DNA of 14,455 nt from DASUGM01 sp036274055. GTDB lineage: Bacteria > Acidobacteriota > Vicinamibacteria > Vicinamibacterales > SCN-69-37. Every line of letters begins with the position of its first letter. The first letter of the stretch is position 1. A program made the position numbers and the translations under genes. Below the pieces are notes generated by a model. That model searched no databases. It worked only from the letters and a program-made list of their open reading frames with translations, and was not told the origin of the DNA. Positions 1 to 6,001 of this stretch are shown one piece after another. The DNA is taken from the NCBI GenBank assembly GCA_036274055.1, contig DASUGM010000154.1:1-14455 (forward strand), in the 5' to 3' direction.

Positions 1-422
1 GCATCGACGACTACGTCTCGAACAGTCTCGGCAGCGACCGGCTGCGCGGCGTGGTGCTGATGTCGTTTGCCGCGATCGGGCTGATGCTGGCGACCGTCGG
101 GCTCTATGGCGTCACCGCTTCGCTCGTCGAGGAACGCACGCGCGAGGTCGGCGTGCGTCTGGTCTTCGGCGCGACACCTCGTCAAGTCTGGACGCTGGTG
201 GTCAGCGATGCGGCGCGCATGGTCGCGTGGGGCGCCGGGGCCGGCGCGCTCGCCGCGGTCGGGGTTGGCGCGGCGCTGCGCAGCGTGGTGACCGATTTGA
301 GCTGGGACGATGCGTGGTCTGCCGTCCCGGCGATCGCCGCGCTCGCCCTCGCCGCGCTGGTCGCGGCGACAGTGCCAGCCCTGCGTGCAGCGAGATCGGA
401 TCCCAAAGTGGCGCTGACATAG
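1..422 (+). CDS. ADOP-type ABC transporter permease, C-terminal fragment (5' end outside window)
   Basis: The reading frame is open from base 3 and ends at TAG 420-422; the start lies before the window. About 139 residues are visible. They match the last FtsX-like domain of MacB/ADOP permeases: a membrane helix (MSFAAIGLMLATVGLYGV), the conserved cytoplasmic stretch with REVGVRLVFGA, then two further hydrophobic helices and a terminal DPKVAL. ADOP proteins are inner-membrane permeases thought to work with separately encoded MacB-like ATPases in macrolide, peptide or lipoprotein export; the substrate cannot be inferred here. Compared with the complete ADOP at 6616-9315, which ends DPVVALRNE, this copy stops about two residues early, directly at the edge of the palindromic element 421-617 that supplies its stop codon. 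Family assignment is strong; the rest of the gene cannot be judged. Confidence 0.88.
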   Translation, partial: IDDYVSNSLGSDRLRGVVLMSFAAIGLMLATVGLYGVTASLVEERTREVGVRLVFGATPRQVWTLVVSDAARMVAWGAGAGALAAVGVGAALRSVVTDLSWDDAWSAVPAIAALALAALVAATVPALRAARSDPKVALT

Positions 423-618
423 CACGCTCCGTGCGCGGTGCGCCGGTGCGCCCAATGCGCCGGTGCGTGTGCACCGTGCGCTTCTCTTCGGAGAGCTCGG
501 CGTTGACGGTTGTGTGAGCCAATCACCCGTGCTGCCCGTCTGACCACCGAGAGAAGCACGGCGCACACGCACGGGCGCAGGGGCGCACCGGCGCATTGGC
601 GCACGGAGCGCCGTGCTA
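420..618. repeat. Long imperfect inverted repeat with octamer-repeat arms, filling a convergent junction
   Basis: The left arm is about 421-486 and the right arm about 551-617. The reverse complement of the right arm aligns along nearly all of the left arm with small indels and a few mismatches. Both outer ends read TAGCACG, then CTCCGTGCGC (the right copy has an extra GCG), so the stop codons of the permease (420-422) and of the MarC gene (616-618) lie in matching ends. Inside, the arms are degenerate octamers of the form NNTGCGCC (GGTGCGCC, AATGCGCC, CCTGCGCC). The centre, 487-550, is unique sequence. Transcription from either side would give a very long hairpin, so it may act as a bidirectional terminator or RNA-stabilising structure. 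No transposase or target duplication is visible. Confidence 0.85.
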
Positions 619-1257
619 CCTGCCGAGCCCCGGCAGCAGCCCCGCGACTCCGCGGCCGAGCAACCCGAATGCCGTGGCGGTGACGAGAATCCCCATGACG
701 CGGGTGACGATGTTGAGGCCGATTGGGCCGAGACGACGCGCGATCGGGCCGGCGGAACGAAACGCGATCCACATGACGATCGCCATGACGGTGCAGATCG
801 CGGTGATCAGGGCCATATCGCGCCAGCCGGAATACTCGCTCGCCTGGATGACCACGGTGGTGATCGAGCCGGCGCCCACCGTGCCGGGAATCGCGAGCGG
901 CACCACCGCCAGCGTCTTCCACAGGCGCTCGGGCACTTCTTCAATCGCTTCCTTTTCGTGTTCGGTGAGTTTGGTCTCTTCGTCGGTGACCATGCGCAGG
1001 CCATAGCGCAACAGGATCAGGCCGCCGGCTGCCTGCAGCATCGGCACGGTGATCCCGAGCAGCTGCAGCAGGAGATTCCCGAGCCACGCGACGACGAGCA
1101 GAATGATCAGAATCGCTGTCGCGCTCTGGTTGGCCATCTGCTGCTGGACGCGCGTCGAGTAGTTGCCGGCCATGGTCGCGAACAGCACCGCGGAGCTGAC
1201 CGGGTTGATGATGGCGAGCAGCGACGTCGTAAACAGAACGGCGGCTTTGAGGTCCAC
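616..1257 (-). CDS. MarC family (UPF0056) integral membrane protein
   Basis: 213 residues, near the usual 200-220 of MarC, YhgN and YchE. It is a six-helix inner-membrane protein with two related halves: the first carries INPVSS (residues 17-22), the second VPLAIPGTVGAG (119-130), the positions where MarC proteins have their NP and P-rich signature segments. A charged cytoplasmic loop lies around residues 90-112 (EETKLTEHEKEAIEE). The family is often labelled as NAAT or multidrug-resistance transporters, but MarC itself was shown not to confer antibiotic resistance, so the substrate is open. The start is GTG at 1257, 16 nt after the stop of the DUF4177-like gene and with no clear Shine-Dalgarno, suggesting cotranscription. 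An ATG start further in would remove the first helix. Confidence 0.88.
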   Translation of the reverse strand: MDLKAAVLFTTSLLAIINPVSSAVLFATMAGNYSTRVQQQMANQSATAILIILLVVAWLGNLLLQLLGITVPMLQAAGGLILLRYGLRMVTDEETKLTEHEKEAIEEVPERLWKTLAVVPLAIPGTVGAGSITTVVIQASEYSGWRDMALITAICTVMAIVMWIAFRSAGPIARRLGPIGLNIVTRVMGILVTATAFGLLGRGVAGLLPGLGR

Positions 1258-1273
1258 GCGCGCTAAGCGTACT

Positions 1274-1681
1274 TCAGCGCGGGCGCTTCAGGACGAGTTG
1301 AGTCGTGCCGCCGGCGCCGGGAAACGCCGCGGCGAGTTCCCAGCCATCGGCGCCGGCGCCGTTGAGCACCGGGCTTGGATCGTTGGCGCCCACTGACAGC
1401 GTCCGATATTCCCACGCCTGCCGCAGCGTGGCCGCCTTGACGTTGGTCCAACTCTCGGGATCGACGCGGACGGTTCCCGTTATGGTCGCGCGAACCGGAT
1501 CGGCAGAGACGATCGTCACCGGAATCGCATCGCTCTTGTCGCGATTGAGAACGTACATCCGCGCCTGCGTCCCACGTCCCGGTACGCCTTCCTGCGGCGG
1601 GGGCGGCGGCGCGCCGCCTTGCGCCGTCACCGCGACCACGATTCCACCCACCAGCAACGACGTCATCATCAGCCGGCTCAT
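1274..1681 (-). CDS. Exported DUF4177-like protein
   Basis: 135 residues from the ATG at 1681. This start is preferred over the in-frame ATG at 1702 because GGAGG (1690-1694) lies 8 nt upstream. Residues 1-20 form a signal peptide (MSRLMM, hydrophobic core, then AVTA before QG), followed by a proline-rich linker (PPPPP, residues 25-29). The C-terminal half, about 88-135, has the layout of DUF4177-type domains: WEYRTL, a gap, then LNGAGADGWELAAAFP and a final strand ending LVLKRPR. No enzymatic function is known for this domain. The gene lies between the glycine-zipper gene and marC on the same strand, and a 177-nt palindrome separates it from the former. Export is well supported; the domain call is by motif resemblance only. 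Confidence 0.75.
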   Translation of the reverse strand: MSRLMMTSLLVGGIVVAVTAQGGAPPPPPQEGVPGRGTQARMYVLNRDKSDAIPVTIVSADPVRATITGTVRVDPESWTNVKAATLRQAWEYRTLSVGANDPSPVLNGAGADGWELAAAFPGAGGTTQLVLKRPR

Positions 1682-1684
1682 AGC

Positions 1685-1701
1685 TGCTGCCTCCGGCAGC
1701 A
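1685..1701 (-). promoter_or_regulatory. Small hairpin holding the Shine-Dalgarno of the DUF4177-like gene
   Basis: A perfect 7-bp stem (1685-1691 with 1695-1701) with a 3-nt loop. Read on the minus strand, the GGAGG at 1690-1694 occupies the loop and the first bases of the 3' stem strand, so folding would hide the ribosome binding site. It lies right beside the long palindrome 1704-1880. That the structure forms is predicted only from pairing. Confidence 0.5.
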
Positions 1702-1703
1702 TT

Positions 1704-1880
1704 ATGGGCGATCGCCGATCGGGGGATCGGGCGATGGCAGAGCATGGGCGATCGGGCGATCGGGCGAAGGCTTTACTGAGATCTCTGCGCTCAGAACTGA
1801 GCGCTCAGCTCATCCTTTGCGCGATCGCGCGATCATTCATGCTCTGCCATCGCCCGATCACCCGATCGGCCATCGCCCAT
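1704..1880. repeat. 177-bp imperfect palindrome with GATCGGGC-type tandem arms
   Basis: The left arm 1704-1770 and right arm 1814-1880 are both 67 bp. The right arm reverse-complemented gives the left arm with only scattered substitutions, including a shared GCGATGGCAGAGCATG block. Most of each arm is a degenerate run of about 8-bp units (GCGATCGG / GATCGGGC). The centre continues the symmetry: GCGCTCAG, AA, CTGAGCGC, so the whole element folds into one nearly continuous hairpin. It lies between the stop of the glycine-zipper gene and the Shine-Dalgarno of the exported gene, both on the minus strand. It could attenuate or process that transcript, or be an inactive mobile palindrome. There is no coding potential. 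Confidence 0.87.
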
Positions 1881-1906
1881 GGCCCGGCCTGCCGGCCCGG
1901 CCGGGT

Positions 1907-2461
1907 CTAAGCGCGTCGCGCCGGCCGATCGCTATTGGCGTAATCGCCCCTGGCTTCCGCAGTCGTGCCGATGTCTTCGGCGCCGGACTGTTCAAGCACC
2001 TGGCGCGCGCGTTTCGCCCACTCGCCGTCGTCAGCGTGGACCGATAGCAGAATGCCGCCCTTGCGTACGCGTCCTTCGTAGCGCTTTGCTTCGTACTCGG
2101 GGATGCCGAGGCCGACGAGCGCGCCGGTGATACCGCCGATGGCGCCGACGGCGCCGGCGCCCGCGAGCGCCGCGACGATCGGGCCGGCGGCAATCAGCGG
2201 ACCGATACCTGGAATCGCGAGGGCGCCGATGCCGGCCAGCCAGCCGAGCGCGCCGCCGACGACGGCGCCGGACGTCGCGCCGGCAGTCACGCCTTCCGGC
2301 GCCTTCGAGGCCTTCAGGTGCGTCAGATCTTTGGTGCCCGAGTTTTCCGGAACGAGCACGGAGATGTCCGTGCTGCGAAAGCCGAGGTCGCGCAAACGCC
2401 CAACCGCGAGGTCGGCGCTGTCATACGTCGGATAGATACCGAACACTGCCGTATTGGCCAT
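1907..2461 (-). CDS. Glycine-zipper, YflT/general-stress-protein-like protein
   Basis: 184 residues. Residues 1-40 form an alpha/beta start (VFGIYPTYDSADLAVGRL, then STDISVLVP) typical of YflT/GS17M-like stress proteins, where a small ferredoxin-like domain is followed by a hydrophobic insert. Residues 57-120 are Gly/Ala-rich with repeated GxxxG spacing, a glycine-zipper that could pack in or on a membrane. The tail (PEYEAKRYEGRVRKGGILLSV, about 121-141) resumes the alpha/beta pattern and ends in an R/A-rich segment. ATG 2461 has GGAGG 9 nt upstream. It is divergent from the phosphoesterase gene and is the first gene of a possible three-gene unit with the exported protein and marC. Databases may call such proteins DUF3341 or low-complexity stress proteins. 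Its molecular function is unknown. Confidence 0.72.
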   Translation of the reverse strand: MANTAVFGIYPTYDSADLAVGRLRDLGFRSTDISVLVPENSGTKDLTHLKASKAPEGVTAGATSGAVVGGALGWLAGIGALAIPGIGPLIAAGPIVAALAGAGAVGAIGGITGALVGLGIPEYEAKRYEGRVRKGGILLSVHADDGEWAKRARQVLEQSGAEDIGTTAEARGDYANSDRPARRA

Positions 2462-2611
2462 TGCAGTAGTCCTCCCTGGGTGTTGGGTGCAAGACGGACT
2501 CCAGTGTCGATAGTGGCGGCGCGAACCGAGTTCGAGGCGCTGGTGAGTAGCGCAGTTCTCGACCTCGAACCCGCGGGAACCGGTCTTGCAGCACGATCAC
2601 TCGTCGGAACG
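2462..2611. other. Divergent intergenic region with a small inverted repeat
   Basis: 150 bp between two divergent starts, so it should hold both promoters. I cannot assign a convincing -35/-10 pair. It contains an interrupted palindrome: GTTCGAGG at 2530-2537 pairs with CCTCGAAC at 2563-2570, and inside it GCGCT (2537-2541) pairs with AGCGC (2549-2553). This could be an operator or hairpin. It does not fold as a complete tRNA. Confidence 0.4.
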
Positions 2612-3610
2612 ATGCCCACACCACAACGCCGATCGCGCTCTCGTTTTCCGGTGTTGACGTTCGCGGGCGCGGCGCTGATTACCTCGATCGTCACGTTGTT
2701 CGTCGTCGCGCCGTGGCGCAGCGAGCCGCCGGTGCTGCAGCGCTCGGCTCCGAGCGTCGTGACGGTGCCGCTGCCACCGTCAACGGATGCGACCGCGCTG
2801 GCGTTGCCCGAAATTCCCGGCTCGCTGCGCTTCGCGGTGATGGGCGACACCGGGCGCGGCGATGCCGTGCAGTACGACACCGCCGCGCAGATGGCGAAGT
2901 GGCGCGAGCGCTTCGATTTCACGTTCGTGCTGATGCTGGGCGACAACAACTACGGCACGGGCTCACACGACGACTACGTCCGGCGGTTCGAGCGCCCCTA
3001 CAAGCCGCTGTTCGATGCGGGCGTCGAGTTTCACGCCGTCATCGGCAACCACGATCCGCCGGACCAGTGGCACTATGCGCCGTTCAACATGCACGGCCAT
3101 CGTTTCTACACGTTCGAAAAGGAATACGGCGTGCTCAAACCGGTGACGTCGCATCAGGTGCGCTTCTTCGCGCTCGACAGCGTGACGATGGATCGCGAAG
3201 AACTGGCGTGGCTGGAGCAGAATCTGAGCCAGTCGAATGCGGACTGGAAAATCGCGTTTTATCATCACCCGCTGTACACGTCGGGGCGCTACGCGCGCGC
3301 CGCCGCGCGGCTACGCGCGAGGCTCGAGCCGATCTTCGTCAAGGGGGGACTCGACGTCGGGTTCAGCGGCCACGAGCATTTCTACGAACGCATCGTGCCG
3401 AAGCACGGCGTCCAGTACTTCACCTCCGGCGCCGGCGGCGCGCTGCGCGTCGGCGATATCCGCCGGACCGATCTCACCGCGGCGGGCTTCGACCAGGACA
3501 CCCACTTCATGCTCATCGAGATCGCCGGCGACACGCTGTACTTCCAGGTGATCAGCCGCACCGGCCAGACCGTTGACGCCGGGCGGCTGGTGCATGAGCG
3601 AGCGAAGTAA
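2612..3610 (+). CDS. Membrane-anchored metallophosphoesterase (calcineurin-like)
   Basis: 332 residues from ATG 2612. The frame is open further upstream, but that part overlaps the divergent gene and lacks the domain. Residues 1-12 are basic, 13-33 form one membrane helix or uncleaved signal, 37-70 a proline-rich linker, and the rest a calcineurin-like phosphoesterase domain. All the metal-ligand motifs are present in order: GDTGRGD (78-84), GDNNYG (110-115), GNHD (145-148), HHP (218-220) and GHEH (253-256). This predicts an active dinuclear metal centre outside the cytoplasm. The aromatic residues after GDN and GHEHFYER recall purple acid phosphatase-like members. The substrate is unknown. 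The ribosome binding site is weak, so the start is the least certain part. It converges with the kinase-like gene, with a perfect palindrome between. Confidence 0.88.
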   Translation: MPTPQRRSRSRFPVLTFAGAALITSIVTLFVVAPWRSEPPVLQRSAPSVVTVPLPPSTDATALALPEIPGSLRFAVMGDTGRGDAVQYDTAAQMAKWRERFDFTFVLMLGDNNYGTGSHDDYVRRFERPYKPLFDAGVEFHAVIGNHDPPDQWHYAPFNMHGHRFYTFEKEYGVLKPVTSHQVRFFALDSVTMDREELAWLEQNLSQSNADWKIAFYHHPLYTSGRYARAAARLRARLEPIFVKGGLDVGFSGHEHFYERIVPKHGVQYFTSGAGGALRVGDIRRTDLTAAGFDQDTHFMLIEIAGDTLYFQVISRTGQTVDAGRLVHERAK

Positions 3611-3680
3611 CCGCAGGGGGGCAAACTGGGGTCAAACAGGGGTCAGACCCCAAGGGGTCTGACCCCTGTTTGACCCCCAA
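3611..3680. repeat. Perfect 24-bp inverted repeat with GGGGTCA motif, filling a convergent junction
   Basis: The arms 3628-3651 and 3654-3677 are exact reverse complements separated by AA. Each arm contains two copies of GGGGTCA 11 bp apart, one in a GGGGTCAGACCCC core. An outer CCGCAG (3611-3616) pairs with CTGCGG (3684-3689), already inside the opposite gene. The element occupies the entire space between the phosphoesterase stop and the kinase-like gene's stop. There is no T-run, so it is not a classical intrinsic terminator, although the stem should be extremely stable. From memory, the GGGGTCAGACCCC core recurs in many unrelated genomes as a REP-like repeat; I could not check this. Confidence 0.88.
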
Positions 3681-4832
3681 CTACTGCGGACACGCCGGCC
3701 GCGACGAAATCTGCCGCGCCTTTTCCCGGAATAATTGAACCCACGCACTGACGTCCGTGGCCACTGACCACTTGTCCTCGGGAATCGGAAAACGAGCGGA
3801 CCGGAAGGCCGCCGTCAGCTGCGCGTCGGTCAGTTGATTCAGCCGGTTGGCCAGTGTCTGCCGTCCGGCCTCGGTGATCTTCACGGGCAGGAACGTGCCG
3901 CCGCCGTGCGGAAACGACTCCATGCTGACGACGCACGCGGCCTCGTCCTTCCAGATCGCTGCCGCTTTCCACGCGCGGTAGTTGACCTTCGTCGGTCCGA
4001 ACGTCGCACCGACGTCCTGAAGCATGACCAGCGGCCGCCGGCACGGCGGCATCTCGTCGCCCGTCGCCTCTTCGCCCAGACAGAGGAGCCGCTGATTGGG
4101 CTCCTTGTTGTCCCAGTCAGCAATCAGGATCGCAATCAGGCGCAACGCGTCGACGTCGCCAATCGGCGCGCCGCCCGCCGCTTCTTTGACCCGCTCCAGA
4201 TCGAACCAGCCCCAGCCTTCGATGTCGCCGACTTCGACCGGTGTCCCGTCGAGCTTGCGTTCCACGGTGACCCATTCGTAGTCACGGTAGCGATTGTGAT
4301 TGACGAGCAGATCGGCGAGACCTGCGGCGTAGAAGAAGTCGAGAATCTGACGGAGCCGAAACGGCGACGGCGGGCAGCCGTAGCAGCGCAGCCGCTCGAT
4401 GAACTGGACGCGATCGGCGCCGAAGCCAAGCGCCGCAAGAATCCGGGTCGCCGCGACTTCGCCGTGTCGCTCGGGCGTCCACCCGTATTTGACTTTCACG
4501 ACTTCACCGCCGGGCAGCTCGCAGTCGAACTTCGGCGTCGTGCCGGAGATCTTCTTGCTGACGTAATGACAGTCGAGCCGAACCTTGGGATCGAACGGAT
4601 GCGGGTCATTCGGCGGCACCGACAGATCGCGCGCGCCGATGGATGTCCCGTTGTCGACGAAGACCTTGGCTCGGGCCAACGTGGCGTGGCGGATGCGCCA
4701 TGCGGCGCTGTCGCGCGCGGTGTCCTCGTCCGCGAACATTTCTCGCGCCGCCTTGGTCAGCGGCAGGCAGAGCACGACGATGACGGCGATGAGAAACACC
4801 CGCTGGACCGGACCCGGAGCGTGGTGGGCCAT
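3681..4832 (-). CDS. Exported or membrane-anchored protein with kinase-fold-like motifs
   Basis: 383 residues; an in-frame TAA 3 nt upstream fixes ATG 4832 as the earliest start. Residues 10-28 are a hydrophobic signal or anchor. The remainder is soluble with eight cysteines (88, 104, 150, 153, 251, 264, 300, 381), as expected for a disulfide-bonded periplasmic protein. Motifs follow the order of HipA/PI4K/Fam20-like kinases: VVKVKYG (111-117, candidate ATP lysine), HGEVAATRILAALGFGADR (123-141, candidate helix-C glutamate E125), ADWDNKEPNQR (238-248, catalytic-loop-like) and LQDVGATFG (271-279, DFG-like metal aspartate). I recall similar uncharacterised proteins in Acidobacteria. Kinase activity is inference from motif spacing; a degenerate pseudokinase or a different fold remains possible. 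The gene is coupled to the micropeptide immediately upstream. Confidence 0.72.
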   Translation of the reverse strand: MAHHAPGPVQRVFLIAVIVVLCLPLTKAAREMFADEDTARDSAAWRIRHATLARAKVFVDNGTSIGARDLSVPPNDPHPFDPKVRLDCHYVSKKISGTTPKFDCELPGGEVVKVKYGWTPERHGEVAATRILAALGFGADRVQFIERLRCYGCPPSPFRLRQILDFFYAAGLADLLVNHNRYRDYEWVTVERKLDGTPVEVGDIEGWGWFDLERVKEAAGGAPIGDVDALRLIAILIADWDNKEPNQRLLCLGEEATGDEMPPCRRPLVMLQDVGATFGPTKVNYRAWKAAAIWKDEAACVVSMESFPHGGGTFLPVKITEAGRQTLANRLNQLTDAQLTAAFRSARFPIPEDKWSVATDVSAWVQLFREKARQISSRPACPQ

Positions 4833-4835
4833 GGT

Positions 4836-4925
4836 TTAGCTGCAGGCGGCGTGGCTGACCAGATAAATCACCGCCAACACCGACACCGGCACTCCGAGTA
4901 GCCACGCAATTGCGTACTTTCGCAC
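4836..4925 (-). CDS. 29-residue single-span membrane micropeptide
   Basis: GTG start at 4925, TAA at 4836-4838, encoding MRKYAIAWLLGVPVSVLAVI and then YLVSHAACS (29 residues). There is a basic N-terminus (R2, K3), one hydrophobic span at about residues 5-24, and a terminal cysteine. A strong Shine-Dalgarno, GAGGAG (4931-4936), is spaced 5 nt from the GTG. The stop lies 3 nt before the ATG of the kinase-like gene, in the same frame, so the pair looks translationally coupled. The micropeptide's ribosome binding site is much better than that of the downstream gene, which has none visible; the small ORF may therefore deliver ribosomes to it, act as a membrane partner, or both. Too short for standard gene callers. 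Homologues cannot be tested here. Confidence 0.62.
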   Translation of the reverse strand: MRKYAIAWLLGVPVSVLAVIYLVSHAACS

Positions 4926-5007
4926 CTGCACTCCTCACGCCGGGGGAAACGCCGGCCCTGGAAGCGTGGCCAGTGCAAAGGTGGGGCCATGAAGGCGGGT
5001 CTTTGGA

Positions 5008-5033
5008 GCGATCGCTATAATTCAATCGCGATC
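5008..5033 (+). promoter_or_regulatory. Consensus -10 box of corA, inside an inverted repeat
   Basis: A perfect TATAAT at 5016-5021 lies 14 nt before the corA ATG. No good -35 hexamer is visible at 16-18 bp. The box is flanked by GATCGC (5010-5015) and its complement GCGATC (5028-5033), an arrangement suitable for an operator over the -10. With transcription starting near 5028 the leader would be under 10 nt, and there is no Shine-Dalgarno. Confidence 0.5.
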
Positions 5034-5035
5034 AG

Positions 5036-6001
5036 ATGCTGATTAACTGTGTCCTCTACCGAAACGGAGAGCGCGTCGGTGACATCCCGGTCTCCGACAT
5101 TCGCAAGCACGTCAGCGAGCCCGACAGCTTCGTCTGGGTCGCCCTGCGCGATCCGGAAGCGCAGGAACTCGAGGCGCTGCAGGCCGAATTCGGCCTGCAC
5201 GAGTTGGCGGTCGAGGACGCGATGCGCGGCCACCAGCGGCCGAAGATCGAAGAATACGGAACCCTCATGTTCGTCGTCGTGCATACCGTGGAGCTCGATG
5301 GCGAAGATCTGGTGCAGGGCGAGGCGGCAATCTTCGTCGGACCGAACTTCGTGCTCACGGTCAGGCGGGGCACGCGCACCGGATTTGCCGACGTGCGTTC
5401 GCGCACCGAGCAGGAACCGGAGCTGCTGCGCCATGGTCCTGCCTACGTGCTCTACGCCCTGCTCGACTCGGTCGTCGATCGCTACTTTCCGGTCGTCGAT
5501 TGCCTGTCGGACGAGATCGAAGGCATCGAAGAACGGATCTTCTCCGGCAAGACGACGCGTGCCCAGATTGAGTCGCTCTATGGCTTGAAGCGCAAGCTCA
5601 TGATCTTGAAGCACGCGGCGAGCCCGCTCCAGGAAGTCGCGGGCAAGCTTCACGGTGGCCGCGTGCCGGCGTTGTGCGCGGGCCTCCAGGATTATTTCCG
5701 CGACGTCTACGATCACCTCGCGCGGTTGAACCTGCTGCTCGACGACCTGCGCGACACGGTGACGACGGTGATGTCGGTGAACCTGTCGCTGATCACGATC
5801 TCCGAAAACGAGGTGACCAAGGCGCTGGCCAGCTACGCCGCGCTGGTCGCGGTGCCGACCCTGATCGTCGGCATCTACGGCATGAACTTCGATTACATGC
5901 CCGAATTGCAGTGGAAATGGGGCTACCCGCTGGTGATGGCCCTGATGATCGGGATCGACGGTTATCTCGTCTATAGGTTCAGGAAGGCGAAATGGCTGTA
6001 G
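5036..6001 (+). CDS. corA: CorA-family magnesium/cobalt transporter
   Basis: 321 residues, the normal CorA length. A long cytoplasmic alpha/beta and helical domain (about 1-260) is followed by two membrane helices (about 263-281 and 297-314) and a short basic C-terminus (RFRKAKWL). The signature YGMNFDYMPE spans 281-290, with the GMN selectivity motif at 282-284 at the end of the first helix. CorA forms a homopentameric inner-membrane channel for Mg2+, with Co2+ and Ni2+ as possible alternates, gated by cytoplasmic Mg2+. ATG 5036 begins the expected N-terminus. The last 10 nt overlap the next gene, so the two are probably cotranscribed. No Mg-sensing riboswitch fits in the very short leader. 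Confidence 0.94.
   Translation: MLINCVLYRNGERVGDIPVSDIRKHVSEPDSFVWVALRDPEAQELEALQAEFGLHELAVEDAMRGHQRPKIEEYGTLMFVVVHTVELDGEDLVQGEAAIFVGPNFVLTVRRGTRTGFADVRSRTEQEPELLRHGPAYVLYALLDSVVDRYFPVVDCLSDEIEGIEERIFSGKTTRAQIESLYGLKRKLMILKHAASPLQEVAGKLHGGRVPALCAGLQDYFRDVYDHLARLNLLLDDLRDTVTTVMSVNLSLITISENEVTKALASYAALVAVPTLIVGIYGMNFDYMPELQWKWGYPLVMALMIGIDGYLVYRFRKAKWL

Noticed and set aside
421..617. Insertion sequence
   Set aside because: There is an inverted repeat, but no transposase frame in the 64-bp centre and no target-site duplication outside the ends; kept as a palindromic element only.
1704..1880. HIP1-type (GCGATCGC) cyanobacterial repeat
   Set aside because: GCGATCG-like words come from the local tandem unit and are not spread through the window; the gene content is not cyanobacterial.
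2521..2582. tRNA gene, because of a GGTTCGA-like stretch
   Set aside because: No acceptor stem, D-arm or anticodon arm of proper size can be formed around it on either strand.
2318..2611. N-terminal extension of the phosphoesterase
   Set aside because: It would overlap the divergent glycine-zipper gene and place the membrane anchor in the middle of the protein; ATG 2612 gives a normal anchored protein.
3834..4901. A 355-codon plus-strand open frame opposite the kinase-like gene and the micropeptide
   Set aside because: Charged, low-complexity translation typical of antisense frames. The minus strand has the signal peptide, ordered motifs and coupled upstream gene.
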